Shown here: piece by piece, positions 1 to 6,875 of the stretch | Numbering within the stretch: position 1 is the first letter of the stretch | Layout: each line of letters begins with the position of its first letter | Assembly: GCF_020217185.1 (NCBI RefSeq) | Contig: NZ_JAIWNX010000286.1 | Coordinates: 1 to 10,000, forward strand | DNA: 10,000 nt | Origin: Asticcacaulis sp. | GTDB taxonomy: Bacteria; Pseudomonadota; Alphaproteobacteria; Caulobacterales; Caulobacteraceae | Direction: 5' to 3' | Program-made: the position numbers and the translations under genes | Notes under the pieces: model-generated | Databases searched by the model: none | What the model saw: only the letters and a program-made list of their open reading frames with translations | What the model was told of the DNA's origin: nothing

Positions 1-3
1 TTA

Positions 4-37
4 GAGCGGAATGATTTCTACTGGAATCATTCCGCTC
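4..37. repeat. Perfect palindrome, left-edge stem-loop A
   Basis: The 13-base arms at 4-16 and 25-37 are exact reverse complements. The stem can extend inward by a G-U pair and a C-G pair, leaving a loop of about four bases. The apex contains TTTCTACT, which also occurs at the apex of the stem-loop at 102-141, so the two look like relatives. No T-run follows on the plus strand. On the minus strand the following bases run off the window, so a terminator for a gene to the left cannot be judged. It may belong to a dispersed palindromic repeat family, which is an inference. Confidence 0.6.
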
Positions 38-39
38 AA

Positions 40-77
40 GCCGCCATTGAGGCGGCGGCCAAGGTGGCGAAGCCACC
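40..77. repeat. Two GC-rich stem-loops in tandem
   Basis: The first stem pairs GCCGCC at 40-45 with GGCGGC at 51-56 around a five-base loop. The second pairs GGTGGC at 63-68 with GCCACC at 72-77 around a GAA loop. They fill the space between the two AT-rich palindromes at 4-37 and 102-141. The arrangement resembles intergenic palindromic repeats of GC-rich alphaproteobacteria. Copy number elsewhere in the genome is unknown. Confidence 0.45.
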
Positions 78-92
78 GCCCGGCGAGGGGCT

Positions 93-141
93 AAACAAAA
101 TCTAGATCATTATGTTTCTACTAGAAATCATAATGATCTAG
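93..141 (-). terminator. Probable Rho-independent terminator of cimA
   Basis: Thirteen-base arms at 102-114 and 129-141 are perfect reverse complements. They are extended inward by TTTCT (115-119) and AGAAA (123-127) around an ACT loop, with one bulged T at 128. Read on the minus strand the stem is followed by ATTTTGTTT (101-93), a typical U-rich tail. The cimA stop codon (140-138) lies inside the stem. The stem itself is AT-rich, unlike many terminators in GC-rich genomes. Confidence 0.7.
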
Positions 142-1730
142 CGCACCGCGACCTTCTGCTTGAGCAGGAACCACGTCACCGCATCGAACAGGGCGTCGTT
201 TGAAGCGTCAATCACGTTCGGGCTGACCCCCAGCGTGTGCCAGGCGTGGCCGTCCGTATCGCGGCTTTCGATCACCACCCGCGTCAGGGCCGCAGTGGCG
301 TCCGACGGCGTCAGAATGCGCACCTTATAATCCGACAGGTGCATGGCCTTCAGTTCCGGATAGTGCGGCGTCAGGGCCTTGCGCAGCGCCTCATCCAGCG
401 CATTGACCGGGCCATTGCCTTCGGCCACCGTCATCACGGTTTCCCCGGCGACCGACAGCTTGACCGTCGCTTCCGCCATCGTGTCCTGCGCGCCGGAGGC
501 CTCGACGCGGCATTCGTTCAGCGCGCGATAGCTGAGGAGTTCGTAATAGCGCGGCAACTGCCCCAAAAGGCCGCGCGCCAGAAGCTCGAACGAGGCGCTG
601 GCGTCCTCATAGGCATAGCCCACCGCCTCGCGGTCCTTGACGATCTTCACCAGGTCATTGACGCGCTCATCATCGGCGGCAACCGCAATGCCCATCTGCT
701 CCAGACGGTTAAGCACATTGGCGCGCCCGGCCTTGTCCGAGACGAGGATCAGCCGCGTATTGCCGACCAGCGCCGGGTCGATATGCTCATAGGAGCGGCT
801 ATCGCGTGCCATGGCCGATACATGCAGGCCGCCCTTATGCGCAAAGGCGCTCTTGCCAACATAGGCGGCGTGGCGGTTGGGCACGCGGTTCAGACGGTCG
901 TCGATCAGACGCGACAGCGAACCGATCTCTTTGAGCTGTTCCATCGACACACCCGTCTCATAACCCATCTTGAGCATCAGGGTCGGGATCAGGGCGATCA
1001 GATTGGCATTGCCGCAGCGCTCCCCAATGCCGTTGATCGTGCCTTGGATCTGACGCACCCCGGCCTCAACGGCGGCCAGCGAATTGGCCACGGCCTGCTC
1101 GGTATCATTATGGCAGTGGATGCCCAGACGCGCCTCAGGCAGCCTGGCCTTGACGACGGAGACGATGCGATACACCTCGGACGGCATCGAGCCGCCATTG
1201 GTGTCGCACAGGATGATCCATTCCGCCCCGGCCTGATACGCAGCCGTAAGGGCCTCCAGCGCATAAGCGGGATTGGCCTTATAGCCGTCAAAGAAATGTT
1301 CGGCGTCGAAATGCGCTTCGCGGCCCTGCGCGATCATGTGGCTGAGCGAATCCCCAATCATCTTCAGGTTTTCGCTGGTCGAAACCTTCAGCGCCGTCTC
1401 AACCTGCCAGTCCCAGCTCTTGCCGACCAGACAGACAGCCGGCGTGTGGGCGTTGAGAATGTCTTGTAAACCCGGATCATTGGAGGCCGAACGCCCGGCG
1501 CGGCGCGTCATGCCAAAGGCGGAGACCTTGGCAAAGCGCGTCTTCGGCACACGGGCGAAAAAGGCGTCATCCGTGGGGTTGGCCCCCGGCCAGCCGCCTT
1601 CGATATAGTCGATGCCAAAGGCGTCCAGCGCCTCAGCAATCGCCAGCTTGTCGGCAACGGTGAAGTCAATCCCCTGCGCCTGCGATCCGTCGCGCAGGGT
1701 GGAGTCATAAAGATAGATACGCTCGGCCAT
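138..1730 (-). CDS. cimA: (R)-citramalate synthase (LeuA-family)
   Basis: This 530-residue cytosolic enzyme should condense pyruvate with acetyl-CoA to give (R)-citramalate, the first step of the threonine-independent route to isoleucine. The N-terminal HMGL-like TIM barrel opens with DSTLRDGS (residues 9-16), which holds the catalytic Arg13 and metal ligand Asp14. The metal-binding HCHND sits at residues 205-209 and a glycine-rich NGIGERCGNANL segment follows. About 140 C-terminal residues match the LeuA dimer/regulatory domain. The opening DGSQAQGIDFTVADK is typical of the citramalate branch rather than LeuA or homocitrate synthase. The ATG start has no clear Shine-Dalgarno sequence but sits right behind a promoter-like element. 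I infer no functional tie to the adjacent pse genes. 2-Isopropylmalate synthase is the alternative, but it is less likely. Confidence 0.88.
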   Translation of the reverse strand: MAERIYLYDSTLRDGSQAQGIDFTVADKLAIAEALDAFGIDYIEGGWPGANPTDDAFFARVPKTRFAKVSAFGMTRRAGRSASNDPGLQDILNAHTPAVCLVGKSWDWQVETALKVSTSENLKMIGDSLSHMIAQGREAHFDAEHFFDGYKANPAYALEALTAAYQAGAEWIILCDTNGGSMPSEVYRIVSVVKARLPEARLGIHCHNDTEQAVANSLAAVEAGVRQIQGTINGIGERCGNANLIALIPTLMLKMGYETGVSMEQLKEIGSLSRLIDDRLNRVPNRHAAYVGKSAFAHKGGLHVSAMARDSRSYEHIDPALVGNTRLILVSDKAGRANVLNRLEQMGIAVAADDERVNDLVKIVKDREAVGYAYEDASASFELLARGLLGQLPRYYELLSYRALNECRVEASGAQDTMAEATVKLSVAGETVMTVAEGNGPVNALDEALRKALTPHYPELKAMHLSDYKVRILTPSDATAALTRVVIESRDTDGHAWHTLGVSPNVIDASNDALFDAVTWFLLKQKVAVR

Positions 1731-1736
1731 GGCTCA

Positions 1737-1763
1737 GCTATAGCCTGACTCTGGGGGCGTCAA
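1737..1763 (-). promoter_or_regulatory. cimA promoter, possibly leaderless
   Basis: On the minus strand, TTGACG (1763-1758) is followed after 15 bases by TATAGC (1742-1737). As TTGACGC-N12-GCTATAGC this closely matches the Caulobacter housekeeping sigma consensus as I recall it (TTGaCgS-N10-14-GCTANAWC). Only six bases separate the -10 hexamer from the cimA ATG. Transcription would therefore start at or next to the A of the ATG, giving a leaderless mRNA. The missing Shine-Dalgarno sequence agrees with this. Confidence 0.55.
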
Positions 1764-1834
1764 TAAAATTCCCACACCTGAACGGCAATTGCGCCGCCAA
1801 GTGTCTGAAATCGCGCCGTTCGTTTCTGCGATTA

Positions 1835-2527
1835 CTATTTCTCACTGGCTCTGAGGGCTGCGAACATCTGTTCGGCGACCTCCCAGTCTTCGGGGGTGTC
1901 GATATCGACGACCTCGGTCCGCGGCAAGATGACCGGGGCGGAATGAATCGAAAAGACGTCTTCGCCCTTCAGCGCCGCCTCCGTCCAGCTCCAGTAGAAC
2001 TGCGCCGCGTCGTGATAGGCGGGCACGAGGTCCTGAGAGCGCGTCATGCGGTGTTCGGGCTGGAACATGGCTACCCCGCCCTCCGGCGTGACGTAAAGCG
2101 CACGCTGGATAGGGAAGGCGTAGCTGGTCACCGAAAAGGCGTGGCGCTTGCCCTGAAGCGCCTCCCAGCCCTCGATCAGGCGTTTGGCCGTCAGAAACGG
2201 GGCGGTGGCATAGAGGCAGCACAGGGCGTCGGGGCGTTCTCCCTGAGTGATCAGCCAGTCGAGCGCGTGCGCCATGACCGCCCCGGTCCCCGCATGGTCG
2301 TTGGCCAGCTCCGGCGGGCGCACAAACGGCGTTTGTGCCCCGCAGGCGCGCGCCACTTCGGCGATTTCCGCATCATCGGTCGAGACGATAATGCGCTCAA
2401 ACAGTCCGGACTCGACGGCGGCACGGATCGAATAACCGATCATCGGCTGGCCGAAGAAGGGCTTGATATTCTTGCGCGGGATGCGCTTTGACCCGCCGCG
2501 CGCCGGAATGATACAGACCCGTCTCAT
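1835..2527 (-). CDS. pseF: Pseudaminic acid cytidylyltransferase
   Basis: This 230-residue enzyme should couple pseudaminic acid to CMP from CTP, the last cytosolic step before transfer of the sugar to flagellin or a surface glycan. The N-terminus carries the cytidylyltransferase signature IPARGGSKRIPRKN (about residues 7-20), which binds CTP. VSTDDAEIAEVA (near 49-60) and the Asp-rich VVDIDTPEDWEVAE near the C-terminus are typical of the NeuA/PseF family. PseF is preferred over NeuA because pseG and pseH lie in the opposite arm of the same locus. Its ATG overlaps the stop codon of the upstream PhyH gene by four bases (ATGA), so translation is probably coupled. It is the last gene of the minus arm. 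The following 104 bases lead to cimA and I see no convincing terminator there. Confidence 0.9.
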   Translation of the reverse strand: MRRVCIIPARGGSKRIPRKNIKPFFGQPMIGYSIRAAVESGLFERIIVSTDDAEIAEVARACGAQTPFVRPPELANDHAGTGAVMAHALDWLITQGERPDALCCLYATAPFLTAKRLIEGWEALQGKRHAFSVTSYAFPIQRALYVTPEGGVAMFQPEHRMTRSQDLVPAYHDAAQFYWSWTEAALKGEDVFSIHSAPVILPRTEVVDIDTPEDWEVAEQMFAALRASEK

Positions 2528-3453
2528 CGCAGAAAGACCTGATTGATATAGGCGTCAAATCCGCCGGGATTGTCCATCACCGGGGCCTTCGGCGAATGCG
2601 GCGTGGCGTAGAGATTATACTGAAACGCCAGCAGCAGACGCGGGCGCGACACGGGCAACAGCCCTTTATGGAAGCCATAGACGTCTTCGAGAAACCAAGA
2701 GCCAGCCGGCGCCGTCAGGGTCACCACCTTATCGGCACCGAAGGCCGCTTCGATATCGGCGTCGGTCTGAGCCTTGCCCGTTTCCAGTATAGGCGAACGG
2801 TGCGAGCCGCGCACGAACACATGCGGACCGGATTGGGCGTCGATGTCAGTCAGGTAGTAGAAGAGTTTGACATTGCCGACGCAGTCGTAATCGCGATGAA
2901 ACCGCTGCACGCCCTTGGCCGTGGCGCGGCCGGGGAAGGACCACACGGCCCCAATATTGTCGAGAATGGGCCGCGCCCCCAGATACAGCTCGGCAGCCGC
3001 CAGAACGTCCGGATGGTTGGCCAGAGCCAGCGCATGGGGCGCGCGGATCACCTCTTCTGGCGTGTAATAGCCGATATTGATGTCTTCGGACGGCACCTCA
3101 TCCCAGCGAAACCGCCCCAGATGCGGGCGATAGGGGTCGTGGCAGGGCAGATCGCGGAAATAGGCCGTGAGGTCGCTCAACACCTGCGCATCAATGGGCG
3201 GCTGAATGGCGGTAAGACCGTCTTCGCGCAGCTCCGCACACAGGGACTGTGCTAGAGGCGAGGGCGAAAGGTCCGTCGTGCGCGGCGTGAAGTGCCGGAT
3301 CAGGCGGCCCACCCGCTGCCGGCCGCGATAATCGAGCAGCGGCAACAGGTCGTAGGCGATATTGCGCCGGTCAGCGCGGGCACGCGCGGCAAAATGCCGC
3401 CAGGAGGGAACCCGCGTTTTCAGGCGCTCTCGCAATCCCGGCGTCTGAGCCAC
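2524..3453 (-). CDS. PhyH-family 2-oxoglutarate dioxygenase
   Basis: This 309-residue protein looks like a phytanoyl-CoA dioxygenase-type Fe(II)/2-oxoglutarate enzyme. These enzymes hydroxylate aliphatic carbons, with 2-oxoglutarate going to succinate and CO2. The HxD iron ligands are His186 and Asp188 in FHRDYD. The distal histidine is His262 in GFHKG, and Arg272, ten residues on, is placed to bind the 2-oxoglutarate carboxylate. The RGSHR segment at 215-219 is also typical of the family. The start is GTG at 3453, 14 bases after the acyl carrier protein stop, with only a weak ribosome site. The end overlaps pseF by four bases. The substrate is unknown. Its position between an ACP and pseF suggests oxidation of an ACP-bound acyl group or of a nonulosonic acid. 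Confidence 0.8.
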   Translation of the reverse strand: MAQTPGLRERLKTRVPSWRHFAARARADRRNIAYDLLPLLDYRGRQRVGRLIRHFTPRTTDLSPSPLAQSLCAELREDGLTAIQPPIDAQVLSDLTAYFRDLPCHDPYRPHLGRFRWDEVPSEDINIGYYTPEEVIRAPHALALANHPDVLAAAELYLGARPILDNIGAVWSFPGRATAKGVQRFHRDYDCVGNVKLFYYLTDIDAQSGPHVFVRGSHRSPILETGKAQTDADIEAAFGADKVVTLTAPAGSWFLEDVYGFHKGLLPVSRPRLLLAFQYNLYATPHSPKAPVMDNPGGFDAYINQVFLR

Positions 3454-3467
3454 GGCGTCCGCCGGTC

Positions 3468-3689
3468 TCAGAGCCCGACCAGAGCGGCCAGATCGTTGAT
3501 GGTTTGCGCGGCGCGCAGCTGATCACCGCTGACCACCGTATTGTAGTTGGCGTCGGCCATGGCCACAAAGGTGATGACGGCGAGGCTGTCCCAGTTGCCA
3601 AGCTCTGTCAGGGTTTCCGCACCCGTCAGACCCGCCGGGTCGATTTCGAGAATTTCCGCCACAGAGGCGATGAAGGCCTGATCGGTCAT
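3468..3689 (-). CDS. Acyl carrier protein
   Basis: This 73-residue acidic protein is of normal ACP length. Ser35 in WDSLAV is the expected 4'-phosphopantetheine attachment site, and the surrounding helices fit a stand-alone PP-binding fold. ATG at 3689 is chosen because it gives a normal ACP N-terminus (MTDQAFI) with a GGGA element about seven bases upstream; an upstream in-frame start would add 26 unlikely residues. It is the first gene of the minus arm, 14 bases before the PhyH gene. The ketoacyl-ACP synthase gene starts divergently 189 bases away. It probably carries a short acyl chain dedicated to this locus rather than serving bulk fatty-acid synthesis, which is an inference from context. 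Confidence 0.82.
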   Translation of the reverse strand: MTDQAFIASVAEILEIDPAGLTGAETLTELGNWDSLAVITFVAMADANYNTVVSGDQLRAAQTINDLAALVGL

Positions 3690-3748
3690 GAGTTTTTCCC
3701 GCGCCGTAGATATTGAAAACCGTAGGCTTCGATCCTTGGGTGATCCGC

Positions 3749-3763
3749 TTAATATTCCCTTAA
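3749..3763. promoter_or_regulatory. CtrA box facing the ACP-phyH-pseF arm
   Basis: TTAA at 3749-3752 and TTAA at 3760-3763 are separated by exactly seven bases. This is the full binding motif of CtrA, the alphaproteobacterial cell-cycle and flagellar regulator. The box ends 60 bases upstream of the ACP start codon, a normal position for an activator site. I could not identify a convincing -10 element for this arm. Confidence 0.65.
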
Positions 3764-3788
3764 ACACGGCCCTGTTTGCGCGGGCCCC

Positions 3789-3806
3789 ACAGGCGGCGCG
3801 CCCTGT
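3789..3806. other. GC-rich dyad between the CtrA boxes
   Basis: ACAGG at 3789-3793 and CCTGT at 3802-3806 are inverted around the palindrome GGCGCGCC (3795-3802), which overlaps the right arm by one base. A further CCTGT lies at 3771-3775. The dyad sits between the two CtrA boxes and could be a second regulator site, but it could also be chance in GC-rich DNA. Confidence 0.2.
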
Positions 3807-3809
3807 CCC

Positions 3810-3824
3810 TTAACGCGATCTTAA
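3810..3824. promoter_or_regulatory. CtrA box facing the KASIII-Rieske-SDR-pseGH arm
   Basis: TTAA at 3810-3813 and TTAA at 3821-3824 are again exactly seven bases apart, and a C follows. This equals the full Caulobacter consensus TTAA-N7-TTAAC. The sequence forms a direct repeat CTTAACGC (3809-3816 and 3820-3827) phased by 11 bases, about one helical turn. It ends 54 bases before the KASIII ATG. A possible -10, GCCATAAC, lies at 3851-3858, but its distance from the box is long for a CtrA-activated promoter. Confidence 0.7.
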
Positions 3825-3862
3825 CGCAAAGCAGCGGATGACAGGCACAGGCCATAACAAGG

Positions 3863-3872
3863 GATTCGGGAG
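3863..3872 (+). promoter_or_regulatory. Ribosome site of KASIII with adjacent GANTC site
   Basis: GGGAG at 3868-3872 lies six bases before the ATG at 3879 and fixes the KASIII start. Immediately before it, GATTC at 3863-3867 is a GANTC site, the target of the cell-cycle methylase CcrM in Caulobacter relatives. A methylation effect on this promoter is only a possibility. Confidence 0.55.
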
Positions 3873-3878
3873 CGTTTC

Positions 3879-4946
3879 ATGACCGAAGGCAGATTGCAGG
3901 GCGTGGCGGTGCGCGGCATCCGGGCCTGTGTTCCCAAGACCGGACGGACGCTGGCCGAAGAGGGCCTGATCCCCGATGAGGCCGAGCGCGAGCGCCTGAT
4001 TAAATCCATCGGCGTGCGCTCACGACGTATCGCTCCGGAAGGGGTGATGACCTCCGATCTGTGTCAGCGGGCTGCCGAAGGTTTGCTCGATCAGTTGGGG
4101 TGGGCGCGCGACAGTATTGATGTGCTGATCTTTGTCACCCAAAGCGCCGACTATGTGGCCCCGGCCACCGCCTGCGCGCTGCAACACCGGCTGGGTCTGG
4201 GGTCGTGTCTGGCCTTCGACGTCAATCTGGGCTGTTCGGGCTATACCTACGGCCTGTGGATGGTGGCTTCGCTCCTGAAGACGCTGAGCATTGGCGGGCG
4301 TCCGGCGCGGGGTCTGCTGCTGGCCGGGGACGTCTCGACCTCGCGTCTGTTGAAAGATGATCGCGCCACCGTGCCGCTGTTTGGGGATGCGGGGACCGCT
4401 ACGGCGCTGGAGGTGGATGCCTCTGCCCCGGAAATGACCGGCGTGTTTGGCACCGACGGTGCCGGGGCCCCGCACATCATGGTGGAGGCCGGGGGCATCA
4501 AGTTGCCGCTTCTGCCGCAGGACGGACCGCAGGATGAAGAGACGCAGGCCCGGCTTTACCGCGCCTCGCGCCTCTATCTCAATGGCCCCGAAGTCTTCAC
4601 CTTCACACTTAAAAACGTCCCGTCTCTGGTCAGCCAGATTCTCGCCGCCTCCGGCAGCACGGTCGAGGACGTAGATCATGTGGTCTTCCATCAGGCCAAT
4701 GTCTTCATGCTGGAACACCTGCGCAAGAAGGCGGGCCTGCCGGCGGAGAAGGTGCCGATCGCCATGGAAACCTATGGCAACACCTCTTCGGCCTCCATCC
4801 CGCTGACCATTGCCGATCGTCTGTCCGATACCTTCGCCACCCCCACACCGGTCCTGCTGGTCGGTTTTGGTATCGGCTGGTCGTGGGCGGCCCTGAAGCT
4901 GCATCTGGGCCCCATGCCGCAGTGTGTGGTCGATGACTATGACTGA
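3879..4946 (+). CDS. 3-oxoacyl-ACP synthase III (KASIII, FabH-like)
   Basis: This 355-residue cytosolic thiolase-fold enzyme should condense an acyl-CoA starter with malonyl-ACP to give a 3-oxoacyl-ACP. The catalytic triad is complete: Cys119 in LGCSGY, His271 in the HQAN motif (271-274) and Asn301 in GNTSSAS. Length and motif order match FabH-type KASIII. ATG at 3879 is supported by GGGAG six bases upstream. It is the first gene of the plus arm, and its end overlaps the start of the Rieske gene. Placement beside a dedicated ACP and inside a pse locus argues against the housekeeping fabH role. A short acyl group for sugar decoration is more likely, which is an inference. The acyl chain length cannot be read from the sequence by eye. 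Confidence 0.87.
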   Translation: MTEGRLQGVAVRGIRACVPKTGRTLAEEGLIPDEAERERLIKSIGVRSRRIAPEGVMTSDLCQRAAEGLLDQLGWARDSIDVLIFVTQSADYVAPATACALQHRLGLGSCLAFDVNLGCSGYTYGLWMVASLLKTLSIGGRPARGLLLAGDVSTSRLLKDDRATVPLFGDAGTATALEVDASAPEMTGVFGTDGAGAPHIMVEAGGIKLPLLPQDGPQDEETQARLYRASRLYLNGPEVFTFTLKNVPSLVSQILAASGSTVEDVDHVVFHQANVFMLEHLRKKAGLPAEKVPIAMETYGNTSSASIPLTIADRLSDTFATPTPVLLVGFGIGWSWAALKLHLGPMPQCVVDDYD

Positions 4947-6096
4947 TGTAGCGCCACAGGACATGCCGCAGACGCATGAAACCTGGAGGCAAAGGCTGGG
5001 TCTGATCCCGGCGGATCATTATTATCGCGAGGACATCCTCTCTGCCGAGATCGAGCGCGTGTTTGCGCGTAGCTGGCTGTGCGTCGGCTTCGTGCAGGAT
5101 CTGGCTCAGCCCAATGATTTCCTCACCTTTCAGGTCGGCCCCCACAGCATCGTCGTGCAAAACTGTGAGGGCGTTTTGCGGGCCTTTCGCAATGTCTGCT
5201 CGCACCGCTTTGCCCGCATCCAGTGTACGCGGTCGGGTAACCGGCCCCTGACCTGTCCCTATCATGGCTGGACCTACGATGCGGCGGGCCGCCCGGCGGG
5301 CATCCCGCTGAACCGGCAGAATTTTGAGTTTAACGACGCCGATAAGGACGCGCTGGCACTCAAAGCCTACGCGCTGGAAACCGTCGGGCATTTCGTCTTT
5401 GTGCGGATGAATGCCGAAGGGCCTGACCTCAAGACCTTTCTGGGCAGCTTTTATGACGACCTCGCCCACGTTTCCGAGGCCTGTCCGGACCGTTTTGAAC
5501 ACGAAGTGCTCGACTGGTCAGTGAACTGGAAGCTCGGCATGGACAATGCCGCCGAAGGCTATCACCTGCCGATGGTGCATTCGGGCAGTTTCAGCCTTAT
5601 TCTGTCCACCGATCTGACGCTCAGCACCGATGCAGGCCACAGCCGCTATACCGGTAAGCTGCGCGACCGCTCACGTAAATGGTGGGACAATGTGGCGCGC
5701 GCCATAGAGCTTGAGCGCGGTGATCTTTACCCGGAATATGCCAGCTTTCTGATCTTCCCCAACATCATCGTAACCTTCTCCTACGGCGCGTTCCTGACGT
5801 TTCAGACGTTTGAGCCGACCGGCACGGACAGTCTGCGCCTGACGACGACGGGCTGGCTCGGCAAAAACAATGGCCGCGCTGCCCGCGACATGGTGGCCGA
5901 CAGCCTGCGCGGCTTCACGAAGCAGGTGCGTGACGAAGACCGCGACATCTGTCAGGTGACGCAGGCCGGGATGCGCGATGCGCCGCCGGAGCGGCCGCCG
6001 CTTCTGGGGGCCATGGAAGACCGTATCGCTGAGTTTCAACGCACCTATATGCGCCTGATGACGCCTACCCCTCCTGCTGAAAGAGATATGCCGTGA
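4933..6096 (+). CDS. Rieske non-heme iron oxygenase, alpha subunit
   Basis: This 387-residue protein belongs to the ring-hydroxylating dioxygenase / choline-monooxygenase-like Rieske family. The [2Fe-2S] cluster ligands are Cys89 and His91 (CSH) and Cys108 and His111 (CPYH), 16 residues apart. The catalytic iron ligands are His211 and His216 in YHLPMVH, with Asp336 in the RDEDRDIC segment as the probable third ligand. Such enzymes need electrons from a reductase or ferredoxin, and none is encoded in the window. The start is uncertain: ATG at 4933 or 4939, or GTG at 4924, all overlapping the KASIII end and none with a strong ribosome site. Its end overlaps the SDR gene by four bases. The substrate is unknown. 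Context suggests an acyl group or a sugar rather than an aromatic ring. Confidence 0.87.
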   Translation: MTMTDVAPQDMPQTHETWRQRLGLIPADHYYREDILSAEIERVFARSWLCVGFVQDLAQPNDFLTFQVGPHSIVVQNCEGVLRAFRNVCSHRFARIQCTRSGNRPLTCPYHGWTYDAAGRPAGIPLNRQNFEFNDADKDALALKAYALETVGHFVFVRMNAEGPDLKTFLGSFYDDLAHVSEACPDRFEHEVLDWSVNWKLGMDNAAEGYHLPMVHSGSFSLILSTDLTLSTDAGHSRYTGKLRDRSRKWWDNVARAIELERGDLYPEYASFLIFPNIIVTFSYGAFLTFQTFEPTGTDSLRLTTTGWLGKNNGRAARDMVADSLRGFTKQVRDEDRDICQVTQAGMRDAPPERPPLLGAMEDRIAEFQRTYMRLMTPTPPAERDMP

Positions 6097-6857
6097 CGAC
6101 TTCATTTCATCCGATGGATATGACAGGACGGACCGTTCTGGTCACCGGGGCGACCAGTGGCATTGGACAGGCGGCGGCGGTCTATCTGTCGCGGCTGGGG
6201 GCGCGCGTGGTGGCCAGTGGCCGCAACGCCGAACGGCTTGAAGAAACGCTGGGCTTGCTGGAAGGCGAAGGCCATGTCGGCAAGCTGTTCGATCTGGCCG
6301 ACACCGCGGGTATCGTGCCTTGGCTGAAGGCCTTATGCGCCGAGGTCGGACCGCTGAACGGTATCGCCCATTGCGCCGGGATACAGGGCACCCTGCCCAT
6401 ACAGGCGGTGACGCCCACCTTTGCGCACGATGTACTGATGCAGAATCTGGCGGCCTCTCTGATGCTGGCGCAGGGTTTCCGCCTCAAGGTCTGCCACACG
6501 CCGCAGGCTTCGCTGGTGTTTGTCTCGTCCTCAGCGGCGCTGAAAACCGCGCCGGGCAATGTGGTCTATGCCGCCTCAAAGGGTGGGCTGATCTCAGCCG
6601 TCAAGGGGCTTGGGGTCGAACTGGTCCGCGACGGAATCCGTGTCAACGCCATTGCTCCGGCCATGGTCGAAACGCCGATGTCGGAGAATTTCAAGAACAA
6701 GGTCTCCGAAGAGAAGTTCCAGAAGATTATCGACATGCAGCCTCTGGGTCTGGGGCGACCTGAGGACGTGGCAGCGTCTATCGCCTTTCTTCTGGCCGAT
6801 ACCTCGCGCTGGATTACCGGCACGGTGCTGTGCGTTGATGGTGGCTTCACGGCCTGA
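6093..6857 (+). CDS. SDR oxidoreductase, FabG-like
   Basis: This 254-residue protein is a classical short-chain dehydrogenase/reductase. TGATSGIG (18-25) binds NAD(P)H. Asn118, Ser146, Tyr159 and Lys163 (YAASK) form the catalytic tetrad. HCAG (93-96) replaces the usual NNAG, and the C-terminus LCVDGGFTA is FabG-like. In this neighbourhood a 3-oxoacyl-ACP reductase acting after the KASIII is the simplest role. A sugar dehydrogenase or oxidation of the Rieske product is also possible. The GTG start at 6093 overlaps the Rieske stop (GTGA). An ATG at 6114 would shorten the protein by seven residues and cannot be excluded. The stop lies 18 bases before pseG. Confidence 0.82.
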   Translation: MTTSFHPMDMTGRTVLVTGATSGIGQAAAVYLSRLGARVVASGRNAERLEETLGLLEGEGHVGKLFDLADTAGIVPWLKALCAEVGPLNGIAHCAGIQGTLPIQAVTPTFAHDVLMQNLAASLMLAQGFRLKVCHTPQASLVFVSSSAALKTAPGNVVYAASKGGLISAVKGLGVELVRDGIRVNAIAPAMVETPMSENFKNKVSEEKFQKIIDMQPLGLGRPEDVAASIAFLLADTSRWITGTVLCVDGGFTA

Positions 6858-6860
6858 CCG

Positions 6861-6870
6861 GGGGAGGGGG
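6861..6870 (+). promoter_or_regulatory. Strong ribosome site of pseG
   Basis: GGGGAGGGGG lies five bases before the pseG ATG at 6876. It is the most G-rich ribosome site in the plus arm and fixes the start of pseG. Confidence 0.75.
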
Positions 6871-6875
6871 CGCAC

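Noticed and set aside
1..105. An open plus-strand frame entering from the left edge and ending with TAG at 103-105
   Set aside because: It would read through three inverted repeats, including the perfect palindrome at 4-37, and ends in a low-complexity Ala/Lys/Pro stretch. It could be the tail of a convergent gene, but the repeats explain it better and the rest is outside the window.
4..141. Hairpin series considered as a CRISPR or integron attC array
   Set aside because: There are no regularly spaced identical repeats with unique spacers and no cas or integrase gene, and the repeats differ in stem sequence.
237..1469. A 410-codon open frame on the plus strand
   Set aside because: It is antisense to the clearly conserved cimA. 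Its composition is rich in Arg, Gln, His and Asp, as expected from the mirror frame of a GC-rich gene, and it has no recognisable domain.
1780..1821. Inverted repeat GAACGGC/GCCGTTC after pseF as a terminator
   Set aside because: The seven-base arms enclose a 28-base loop and no U-tract directly follows on the minus strand, so it is too weak to call.
3840..3862. Possible sigma-54 promoter before KASIII (GGCAC at 3844-3848)
   Set aside because: The required GC element at the right spacing (TTGC-like) is missing, so it does not meet the TGGCAC-N5-TTGC pattern.
4020..4964. A 314-codon minus-strand frame opposite KASIII
   Set aside because: It is a mirror frame of a gene with a full catalytic triad, with no domain pattern of its own.
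4705..5502. A 265-codon minus-strand frame opposite KASIII and the Rieske gene
   Set aside because: It spans the junction of two well-supported plus-strand genes and has no ribosome site or known motif.
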